Source: Opitutia bacterium
GTDB taxonomy: Bacteria > Verrucomicrobiota > Verrucomicrobiia > Opitutales > Seribacteraceae
Reading direction: 5' to 3'
DNA length: 5,155 nt
Assembly (NCBI GenBank): GCA_018695085.1
Contig: JABHOU010000221.1
Coordinates: 1-5,155, forward strand
A program made the position numbers and the translations under genes. The notes beneath the pieces were generated by a model. It saw nothing but the letters and a program-made list of their open reading frames with translations, was not told the origin of the DNA and made no database searches. This document shows, one piece after another, positions 1 through 5,155 of the stretch. Position 1 is the first letter of the stretch, and the number at the start of each line of letters is the position of its first letter.

Positions 1-527
1 ACTTGGCTAACATATTTGACGAATTGGCCGGTGTCTCCGCTATTGGGATGAAGTTTACGAACCGTTTGGTCGACCAGCTGGTCGTCCAAGGACAGCGTGG
101 TAATCTATTGCGCGGCAAGGAACTCTTTCATTCGGCTCGTCTAGGTTGTGCCGCTTGCCACAAGGTCGTTCATGAGGGTGCCCGAATAGGGCCAGAAATT
201 TCTGCAATCGGCTCTAGTGTACCGCTGGAACGTATCGTGACCGAGGTACTGTGGCCGACAAGGCAGGTCAAGGAAGGCTATTCCTTAACACGTGTCACCC
301 TCCAAGGCGGTCGCGTGCTGCAGGGTTATCAGGAACAGGCTCGCTCCTCCGACATCGTACTCCTTAGTGATTTTACGACTGGGAAAAGGGAAGGCTTCAG
401 TCGCCGTGAAGTGGCTCGGATCGAATCCTTAGGTAGCCTCATGCCGCCTACCGCTCAGACTCTGGATCGCAAGGAATTAGCGGATCTTTTTGCTTACTTA
501 TTCCAACTCGATGGATCATTTGATTGA
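1..527 (+). CDS. C-terminal part of a haem-binding (cytochrome c type) protein, Pirellula/Verrucomicrobium family; 5' end outside the window
   Basis: The frame is open from the left edge to a TGA at 525-527, about 174 residues. The first possible start, a TTG at position 3, is probably internal, so the gene is best read as 5'-truncated. Counting from that TTG, a CAACH haem-attachment motif lies at residues 49-53, preceded by 'RGKELF' and followed by 'GPEISAIG', a usual class I cytochrome c arrangement. A 'SLMPP' segment supplies Met147 as the likely distal haem ligand, and the chain ends with 'ELADLFAYL', the normal closing helix. Between them, the 'VKEGY...TLQGGRVLQGY' strand region matches the planctomycete/verrucomicrobial putative haem-binding domain (TIGR02603 type). 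In that family the domain usually ends a large exported protein with an N-terminal propeller or dehydrogenase-like part, expected in the periplasm as an electron carrier. The upstream partner domain cannot be seen. The domain call is secure; the substrate is unknown. Confidence 0.87.
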   Translation, partial: LANIFDELAGVSAIGMKFTNRLVDQLVVQGQRGNLLRGKELFHSARLGCAACHKVVHEGARIGPEISAIGSSVPLERIVTEVLWPTRQVKEGYSLTRVTLQGGRVLQGYQEQARSSDIVLLSDFTTGKREGFSRREVARIESLGSLMPPTAQTLDRKELADLFAYLFQLDGSFD

Positions 528-529
528 GA

Positions 530-559
530 TCAACTACCTGAGTTGAGGTGGCACCTCGA
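530..559. other. Two overlapping short inverted repeats between convergent genes; possible weak transcription end
   Basis: TCAACT (530-535) and AGTTGA (541-546) form a perfect 6-bp stem with a 5-base loop. TTGAGGT (543-549) and ACCTCGA (553-559) form a 7-bp stem with one G-T pair and a 3-base loop. The two share 543-546, so they cannot form together. On the plus strand the second hairpin is followed, 12 bases later, by a T-rich stretch (572-588) that lies inside the end of the opposite gene. On the minus strand no T-run follows. This is not a canonical intrinsic terminator. A role in ending one or both convergent transcripts is only an inference from position. Confidence 0.3.
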
Positions 560-567
560 TCTGACCA

Positions 568-1479
568 TTAGCTTTTTCTTTCTTTTTGGATCAGTTTCTT
601 GATGATCTGAATTTCTTCGTTCAGTTCCAGGAACCTTTCATGAAAGTCCTCCATCCCTTCACGGATAGGATCCTCCAACTCACGACGAAGTTTAATCCTT
701 TCGTTCAAGGCCATCTCAGCGTTCATTTCATCCATGCTATTCATGATTACGCCGATCACCAAGTTGAGCACTACCATGGTACCAATGAGGACAAAGCTAA
801 CAAAAAAGAATGCGGCTCCCAAAGGAGAAGCTGTGGGAACCGGCGTCCACCTTGCAAGGTCCTCAGGAGAGTAACCATAGTTGTCCGAGCCATACATGTT
901 GATGTACATGACATCGGTCCAGTCTTCCAAGGTGGTTACGCGAAAGAGAGACAGCAAGGCGGTCTGAAGGTTCCGAAAGTGTATGGGATCGTTATCTCCG
1001 TAGAGAAAGACTCCCATTGCACCATACATGTAGAACAGCAAAAAGAGTAAGATGCAGACGTAAAACATCGAAGGTATGCTTTTGAGTAAGGTGCCTACTA
1101 TCAGTTGTAACTTGGGTACGACAGTGACCAGTCGCAAGACTCGCAGAATGCGTGCTAGTCGTAATACCGGCAGGAATTCAGCGTCCAATGGAAGCAACGG
1201 TTCCATTAGGCAGACTGTAACGATGAGGAAATCGAAAACATTCCAAGCGTTGCGAAAATAGTTAATTGGTCGCTTCCCTTCCGCCAAAATCTTGATGACG
1301 GCTTCGAGGGTGAAAATGGCCAAGACAATACTATCGAGAAAAGTCAGGATTTCGATGTGTCGGTTGGCAAATTCCTTGTATGTCTGTACGCCAACGAGAA
1401 GGCCTGCAAACAATATTATTCCGATTATGAAATTATCAAATGAATTTGTTTTCGTAATTTTCGAACAAATCGTGAACAT
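568..1479 (-). CDS. Single-domain voltage-gated cation channel, NaChBac/NavAb family, with a calcium-channel-like filter
   Basis: The 303-residue product is a one-repeat, six-transmembrane channel subunit of the Ion_trans family, expected to form a homotetramer in the inner membrane. Approximate layout: S1 15-32; S2 45-65, with Phe56 and Glu59 of the charge-transfer centre; S3 79-95, with Asp83; S4 103-120, with arginines every third residue (107, 110, 113, 116); S4-S5 linker 121-134; S5 135-160; pore helix 169-182; selectivity filter TLEDWTD at 183-189; S6 224-249. A charged C-terminal helix at about 265-301 looks like the coiled coil that holds bacterial Nav tetramers together. NavAb has TLESWSM at the filter and the engineered calcium-selective CavAb has TLDDWSD, so the extra acids at 186 and 189 suggest Ca2+ permeation. 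The filter-to-S6 loop is about 20 residues longer than in NaChBac. The start ATG gives the usual N-terminal length; no clear Shine-Dalgarno is seen. The gene follows the LRR-VHL gene by 48 bp. The family is near certain; the ion preference is inferred. Confidence 0.95.
   Translation of the reverse strand: MFTICSKITKTNSFDNFIIGIILFAGLLVGVQTYKEFANRHIEILTFLDSIVLAIFTLEAVIKILAEGKRPINYFRNAWNVFDFLIVTVCLMEPLLPLDAEFLPVLRLARILRVLRLVTVVPKLQLIVGTLLKSIPSMFYVCILLFLLFYMYGAMGVFLYGDNDPIHFRNLQTALLSLFRVTTLEDWTDVMYINMYGSDNYGYSPEDLARWTPVPTASPLGAAFFFVSFVLIGTMVVLNLVIGVIMNSMDEMNAEMALNERIKLRRELEDPIREGMEDFHERFLELNEEIQIIKKLIQKERKS
913..933 (-). other. Selectivity-filter codons (TLEDWTD) of the channel
   Basis: These seven codons encode residues 183-189. 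The TLExW core is the bacterial Nav signature. Asp186 and Asp189 replace the Ser and Met of NavAb. The run on into 'VMY' recalls animal Cav repeats I and II, which carry TxEGWTDVLY-like and TxEDWNSVMY-like filters. The comparison is from memory of those sequences. The motif itself is directly visible and was checked on the reverse complement. Confidence 0.85.
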
Positions 1480-1527
1480 TGAGCTAATGTGTTTCCAAGG
1501 TGTTCAGTTACTGCAAGGGCATTTTTC

Positions 1528-2412
1528 TTATTTAAGGATCGGAACTACTGCCCGACCCTCCTCTTTTACGGAGATGAAGTGTCCTAGCCGGTTGTCTTTC
1601 TCATCGGTGATTACCCATGTGTTTCCCGCGTAGGTGTTTTGTCTACGAGTGTCGCCTGCATTGAGTTCTGCGTATAATTGCAAGCCACCTGAATATTTGA
1701 CCCAGAATACCTTTAGCTTCCTTCCCGACTTGTTTTCGAAATGAATAGCGGTATTAGGACCGTTCCGTGATCGGGGCGGTTCCACGGTTCCTGACGGAAT
1801 CCATTTGAGGTCTACCTTTTTTGCCGGAGGATCTGACGAAGTGACCGTAGAGAGATCGGCTCCGGTATCTATCACGAGACTGGGAAGAACCTTCCCGAGT
1901 TTAGTCACACCCTCGTCGCTAACCTTGGTTTGCCAAAGGTAGAGGCGTTTTAGTTTTTTGAGACCGACCAAGTGCTTTAATCCTGCATCAGTTATTTTAG
2001 TCGCATAGAGGTTGAGGTATTCGAGTTCGGACAAACCCCCGAGTTCGGCGAGACCTTCGTCGTCCACTTCGGTTTTCTCAAGATGAAGTCTCTGAAGTTG
2101 TTTCAATCCCTTTAAGTGCCTCATCCCGGCACCAGTTATTTTGGTTCCTCCAAGATGCAGTGAAGCGACGTTCTTTAACTTTGAAACATGTGTGAGACCT
2201 TCGTCATTTAGGTCAGTGCCATTTAGATGGAAGTCGACTTCGAGTTCATCCGAGTTCCGGGCAATTCCTCGAACCGTTCCTCCTATGCTTTCAATTGCTG
2301 CAATGGCGACTTCCTCAGCATTTTCTGCATGGCAGGGAAGTGCGAAGGAAAGCAAAGCTATGGCAGAAAGAGCAAAAGTTCCACAACTTGGATTGGATCG
2401 GATCAATGTCAT
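1528..2412 (-). CDS. Secreted leucine-rich-repeat protein with a C-terminal VHL-beta-like domain
   Basis: The 294-residue product begins with a signal peptide: a basic start, a hydrophobic core at about 12-26 and a likely signal peptidase I cut after 'CHA' at 29. The mature protein should be periplasmic or exported. Residues 31-66 form the usual cap of planctomycete LRR proteins ('AIAAIESIGGTV...'). Four 24-residue repeats (67-90, 91-114, 115-138, 139-162) and a partial fifth follow, each starting like 'TDAGLKHL' and each ending in Thr. A Pro/Ser-rich linker at about 183-218 leads to a beta domain (219-293) that aligns without gaps over about 35 residues with the pVHL beta domain, keeping Trp237, Tyr247, Tyr261 and Trp266. 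The alpha domain that binds elongin C in animals is absent. The LRR part probably binds a protein or glycan; the ligand is unknown. An ATG at 2422-2420 is out of frame, so the start at 2412 is preferred. Likely first gene of a two-gene transcript with the channel. The LRR call is firm; VHL homology is strong by eye. Confidence 0.9.
   Translation of the reverse strand: MTLIRSNPSCGTFALSAIALLSFALPCHAENAEEVAIAAIESIGGTVRGIARNSDELEVDFHLNGTDLNDEGLTHVSKLKNVASLHLGGTKITGAGMRHLKGLKQLQRLHLEKTEVDDEGLAELGGLSELEYLNLYATKITDAGLKHLVGLKKLKRLYLWQTKVSDEGVTKLGKVLPSLVIDTGADLSTVTSSDPPAKKVDLKWIPSGTVEPPRSRNGPNTAIHFENKSGRKLKVFWVKYSGGLQLYAELNAGDTRRQNTYAGNTWVITDEKDNRLGHFISVKEEGRAVVPILK
1534..1758 (-). other. VHL-beta-like domain region within the LRR gene
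   Basis: Residues 219-293 begin 'AIHFENKSG', like the 'VIFCNRS' strand of human pVHL, and contain a WxxxxxGxxxxYxxL...GxxRRxxxYxGxxWxxxD pattern. Of the pVHL hydroxyproline-pocket residues, Trp88, Tyr98 and Trp117 are matched by Trp237, Tyr247 and Trp266. Ser111 becomes Thr260 and His115 becomes Asn264. The fold assignment is by eye; binding of hydroxyproline is not shown. Confidence 0.75.
1867..2214 (-). repeat. Tandem 24-residue leucine-rich repeats (four full, one partial)
   Basis: Protein-level repeats cover residues 67-182. The unit is roughly xhxDxGLxxLxxLxxLxxLxLxxT. Threonines fall at 66, 90, 114, 138 and 162, an exact 24-residue period, so there have been no length changes between units. 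DNA identity between units is low, which implies old duplications rather than a recently expanded array. Confidence 0.9.
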
Positions 2413-2579
2413 AGAAGTTCATGTTGGTTTTTTTAAAAAAAATCTCAAGACTGGAGATTTCTTGTGATCAACTTTTTATAGATTATTCCTTTGAGATCAT
2501 TCTGTTGCTTCTAAGACTTTTGGGATAATTCATTTGAATCGGATTGCGCCTCTTACCCTTTTCAAAACATGGTTTAGTC
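2413..2579. promoter_or_regulatory. AT-rich divergent intergenic region between the LRR-VHL gene and the sulfatase gene
   Basis: These 167 bases separate two genes that start in opposite directions, so promoters for both should lie here. The region is clearly richer in A+T than its flanks. It contains a T7A8 tract at 2428-2442, close to the LRR start, which would be rigid and bent DNA and can mark a promoter-proximal element. A TATAAA hexamer on the minus strand (2480-2475) is a possible -10 element for the LRR gene, but no convincing -35 partner is visible. No strong Shine-Dalgarno precedes either start codon. Confidence 0.5.
2521..2529 (+). promoter_or_regulatory. Possible extended -10 element for the sulfatase gene
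   Basis: TGGGATAAT fits a TGn-extended -10 box (TGn followed by TATAAT-like GATAAT). It would place a start site near 2536 and a leader of about 44 bases before the ATG at 2580. The expected -35 position (about 2500-2506) holds only a poor match, which extended -10 promoters tolerate. A chance match in AT-rich DNA is quite possible. Confidence 0.3.
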
Positions 2580-4100
2580 ATGAAATATATTCTTTCTTCC
2601 TTTTGCTTCCTCAACTTTGCGTTTTTTGGTCACGCCGCGGACCGACCGAACATCCTCGTCGTTCTTACTGACGATATGGGTTTTTCCGATCTTGGCTGTT
2701 TCGGAGGCGAAATCGACACCCCTAACCTCGACAAGTTGGCCAAGAACGGCCTGCGCTTCACAGAGTTTTACAATACTGCCCGTTGCTGGCCGACCCGAGC
2801 TACCCTTATGTCCGGTATTTATAGTAACGGTCTCGGCAACGGCCAAGTCACCATCGCCGAGCTTCTCAAGTCAGCCGGTTACCGGACGGGCATGGTGGGC
2901 AAGTGGCACTTGGGCAAGAATCCCGCCAAGGACGGACCCATTCAGCACGGGTTCGATGACTTCTACGGCACTATGACCGGGGCTGGTTCTTTCTTCGACC
3001 CCTATACCTTGACCCGCAACACCGAGTTCACCGAGGTCGACGAGGAGGACTACTACTATACCGACCGGATAGGGGTGGAGGCCACTCGCCAAATCGAGGA
3101 ATTCGCAAAGTCTGACAAGCCGTTCTTCCAATACGTTGCCTTCACTGCCGCTCACTGGCCGATTCACGCTCCAGAAAAATCTATCGAGAAGTACCTCAAG
3201 ACTTATGAGGGAGGCTGGGAGAAACTTCGCAAGGAGCGATATGCCCGCATGCTGAAGATGGGTGTCATCGACAAGGAACGCTGGCCTCTTCCTCCGCTTG
3301 AAGATCGGGTCAAGCCATGGGACGCCATCGATCACAAGCCCTGGCGCATCCGCAACATGGCAATCTACGCCGCGATGGTCGACCACATGGATCAGGCCGT
3401 GGGGAAGATCGTCGATTCGCTTAAGCGAACCAAGCAACTGGACGACACCTTGATCATCTACTTTCACGACAACGGGGCTTGCCCCGAACATCTTGGCGGC
3501 AACGGATGGAATACCGCGAACAACATACTCGCCAAGGCCAAGAAAGCTGGCAAGACCATCGCCGTGGGCGACAAGTTCGACGTCCCCATGGGCGGTCCCA
3601 TGACCTACGGCAGTGTAGGCCACAACTGGGCTAATGCCCAAAATACCCCCATGCGCCGCTACAAGATGAATGTGCACAACGGCGGTGCCTGCACCCCCGC
3701 CATCGTCCATTGGCCCGCTGGCCTCAAGACTAAACCTGGTTCCATTTCCGACCAGCGAGGCCATGTCATCGACATGATGGCCACCTGCCTCGAGCTTGCC
3801 GAGACAAAGTACCCCGAGGAATTCAACGGCAAGGAAACCAAACCCCACGAAAGCTTCTCACTTGTACCCATCCTAAAAGGCAAGGCCGTCGACCGTAATC
3901 ACGCCTATGTTTTTAACCACGGCGGTACCCATGCCATCGTCAAGGGCGACTACAAGATTGTTCGCGAAGGCAGACGCCCTTGGACCCTCTACCACCTCGC
4001 CGAGGATCGCACCGAAACAAAGAACCTCGCTGCCAAACACCCCGATCACGTTACTCAAATGGCCGCCATCTGGGAGAAACGCTGGGGCAAGGGAAAGTAG
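2580..4100 (+). CDS. Exported formylglycine-dependent sulfatase (type I, arylsulfatase-like)
   Basis: The 506-residue product hydrolyses sulfate esters, probably on sulfated polysaccharides, outside the cytoplasm. The ATG at 2580 is chosen over an in-frame TTG at 2544 because it directly begins a signal peptide (residues 1-20, cut near 'GHAA'). The mature start 'DRPNILVVLTDDMG' is the standard sulfatase opening, with Asp31 and Asp32 as metal ligands. Cys69 in C-W-P-T-R is the residue oxidised to formylglycine, with Arg73 beside it. Lys108 and His110 lie in 'GKWHLG', His192 in 'AAHWP', Asp297 and Asn298 in 'HDNG', and Lys362 in 'RRYKMN', so every expected catalytic or metal residue is present. 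The length is normal and the frame intact. A formylglycine-generating enzyme is needed but not in this window. Codons favour G/C-ending forms more than the minus-strand neighbours do. The family is certain; the substrate is unknown. Confidence 0.97.
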   Translation: MKYILSSFCFLNFAFFGHAADRPNILVVLTDDMGFSDLGCFGGEIDTPNLDKLAKNGLRFTEFYNTARCWPTRATLMSGIYSNGLGNGQVTIAELLKSAGYRTGMVGKWHLGKNPAKDGPIQHGFDDFYGTMTGAGSFFDPYTLTRNTEFTEVDEEDYYYTDRIGVEATRQIEEFAKSDKPFFQYVAFTAAHWPIHAPEKSIEKYLKTYEGGWEKLRKERYARMLKMGVIDKERWPLPPLEDRVKPWDAIDHKPWRIRNMAIYAAMVDHMDQAVGKIVDSLKRTKQLDDTLIIYFHDNGACPEHLGGNGWNTANNILAKAKKAGKTIAVGDKFDVPMGGPMTYGSVGHNWANAQNTPMRRYKMNVHNGGACTPAIVHWPAGLKTKPGSISDQRGHVIDMMATCLELAETKYPEEFNGKETKPHESFSLVPILKGKAVDRNHAYVFNHGGTHAIVKGDYKIVREGRRPWTLYHLAEDRTETKNLAAKHPDHVTQMAAIWEKRWGKGK

Positions 4101-4137
4101 TCATATCCTCCAGCTTTTTGTGTAGAGGCACGACCAG

Positions 4138-5155
4138 TCACTTTCCCCAGCACCATAGGCGTTCGTAGGTGCGTAGAAATACTTGTCCATCTGAAAAGGC
4201 GGGGGAACCTCTTGTCATTTCGTTTACGGGATTTGTGGTCAGGACTTCAAAGTCTGGATTTGCCGAGATGACGAGGGTTTGGCCGCCTTGGTTGGTGACG
4301 TAGAGCTTCCCTCCAATATGGGTGACCGAACCCCAGTTGCCATCTTTCCCTACGCGGGCTTGCTTTACGATCTTGCCTGTGGCGACTTCGATACATTGGA
4401 GGATTCCCGGTTCGGTCAAGATGTAGTAATAGCCTCCAACCACTGCTCCCGTGCCGATCCGTTGCAGGTTTCGCTTCGTGGTGATCCAGAGTCGTTGGGA
4501 GGTGATGTCGCCTGAGGAATTCTTGCCTGCCTTTACGCCAAGGGCGGGGCCGCCGTAGCCGGAGGTGGCGAGAACATAATCACCTGAACTGGCTGCATTG
4601 TTGTAGACGAGTTCGCCGAGACCATCGCACCACCAAAGGGTTTTTCCTGTCTTGGGGTCGAAGGCGAAGAGGTGTTTGGGCAGGCCAATGAGCAATTCGT
4701 CGCGACCATGGTTATTCCGCAAAACAGGCGTGCTCCAACTTCCGAACCAGTGCTTCTCGTCTTTGCCTTGAGCTTTGGGCAGGTCGCGTTTCCAAACGGT
4801 TTCTCCGGTGGCGGCATTGAGTGCAAGCATGAATACCAAAGGGCCGGGACCCCGGTACTGAATGAAGGTCTTGCCATAGGGCACTGGACTGGATGCTGTG
4901 CCCCAGAGGTGACGTTCTGGACCGAGATCTTTGCGTCGCCAGACCTCCTTCCCCTCGAAGTCATAGGCGATCATGCCTGCTGACCCGTAGGTGACTACGA
5001 TGACCTTGCCGTTCGTTGCCGGTGAAGCGGAACAGAAAGGGTTTGTCTTGTGAGTAGGTTCTTTATCGGGGAATGAAGTTACTCGCTCCCAAAGTTTGTC
5101 TCCCGTTCGGCGGTCGAAGCAGAGTAAGGCACGTTGCTTCCCGTTCTCGATGGCT
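4138..5155 (-). CDS. PQQ-type (BamB-like) beta-propeller repeat protein, C-terminal part; 5' end outside the window
   Basis: The frame stays open through the right edge, so the Met codon at 4974 is internal; 338 residues are visible, ending at a TGA at 4140-4138. Repeated propeller-blade units are seen, counted from the window edge: 'LLCFDRRTGDKLWERV' near 10-25, 'MIAYDFEGKEVWRR' 61-74, 'MLALNAATGETVWKRDL' 109-125, 'LFAFDPKTGKTLWW' 162-175 and 'LQCIEVATGKIVKQ' 252-265, each followed by turns such as 'SSP' or 'GGKLYVT'. The xxAxDxxTGxxxW pattern is the PQQ-enzyme/BamB blade signature. 'KEPTHKTNPFCSASPATNG' (31-49) is typical of the large planctomycete/verrucomicrobial group of exported propeller proteins. 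Those are usually 400-450 residues with a signal peptide, so roughly 80-110 residues are probably missing. No dehydrogenase active-site signature is seen, so a scaffold or binding role is more likely than PQQ catalysis. Its end faces the sulfatase end across 37 bp. Confidence 0.92.
   Translation of the reverse strand, partial: AIENGKQRALLCFDRRTGDKLWERVTSFPDKEPTHKTNPFCSASPATNGKVIVVTYGSAGMIAYDFEGKEVWRRKDLGPERHLWGTASSPVPYGKTFIQYRGPGPLVFMLALNAATGETVWKRDLPKAQGKDEKHWFGSWSTPVLRNNHGRDELLIGLPKHLFAFDPKTGKTLWWCDGLGELVYNNAASSGDYVLATSGYGGPALGVKAGKNSSGDITSQRLWITTKRNLQRIGTGAVVGGYYYILTEPGILQCIEVATGKIVKQARVGKDGNWGSVTHIGGKLYVTNQGGQTLVISANPDFEVLTTNPVNEMTRGSPAFSDGQVFLRTYERLWCWGK

Noticed and set aside
586..1050. 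Open frame of 154 codons on the plus strand
   Set aside because: It is antisense to the channel gene, and its His- and Gln-rich translation matches no family. The minus-strand channel reading explains this region completely.
2310..2412. LRR-VHL protein as a lipoprotein anchored through Cys27
   Set aside because: The residues before Cys27 are A-L-P, which do not fit a lipobox. A signal peptidase I site after 'CHA' fits better.
2544..2579. Upstream TTG start extending the sulfatase by 12 residues
   Set aside because: The ATG at 2580 directly starts a normal signal peptide, and the extension would put extra residues (including a second basic stretch) in front of it. No ribosome-binding site supports the TTG.
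2871..3848. Long open frame of 325 codons on the minus strand inside the sulfatase gene
   Set aside because: It is fully antisense to an intact sulfatase with all catalytic motifs. Its translation is low in complexity with many Val, Gly and His and no recognisable domain, as expected for the complement of a GC-rich gene.
4101..4137. Terminator between the sulfatase and propeller genes
   Set aside because: Only a 4-bp CCTC/GAGG match with a 14-base loop is visible, together with a short T5 run inside the loop. This is too weak to call.
4138..4974. Propeller protein starting at the Met codon at 4974
   Set aside because: The reading frame continues without a stop to the window edge and encodes a further propeller blade with family-typical sequence, so this Met is internal.

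Overview
The window looks like chromosomal DNA from a bacterium of the Planctomycetota/Verrucomicrobiota group. That rests on family content: a C-terminal haem domain of the Pirellula/Verrucomicrobium type, a secreted formylglycine sulfatase, a PQQ-type beta-propeller, and a secreted protein with 24-residue 'TxITDAGLxHL' leucine-rich repeats. These families are greatly expanded in those phyla. Weak or absent Shine-Dalgarno sequences fit too. The species cannot be named from this window.

Layout: (1) 1-527, plus strand: the 3' end of a c-type cytochrome / haem-binding-domain gene cut by the left edge. (2) 528-567: a short convergent gap with two overlapping small inverted repeats. (3) 568-1479, minus: a complete single-domain, six-transmembrane voltage-gated cation channel of the NaChBac type. 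Its selectivity filter is acidic and resembles calcium-channel filters. (4) 1528-2412, minus: a secreted leucine-rich-repeat protein ending in a domain that resembles the beta domain of the von Hippel-Lindau protein (pVHL). It lies 48 bp upstream of the channel gene on the same strand, so the two may be co-transcribed. (5) 2413-2579: an AT-rich divergent promoter region. (6) 2580-4100, plus: a complete exported sulfatase. (7) 4138-5155, minus: a PQQ-like beta-propeller gene whose 5' end lies beyond the right edge. It converges on the sulfatase across 37 bp.

No single pathway links all the genes. The cytochrome domain, sulfatase and propeller are typical envelope and polysaccharide-degradation proteins of these phyla. 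The minus-strand pair (LRR-VHL protein and channel) is the most unusual part. The LRR-VHL protein combines a repeat scaffold with a domain best known in animals as a hydroxyproline reader. The channel has a TLEDWTD filter and an enlarged pore loop that suggest Ca2+ rather than Na+ selectivity. Both points come from motif reading by eye and need structural or experimental confirmation. I saw no RNA genes, mobile elements, CRISPR arrays or integration sites.
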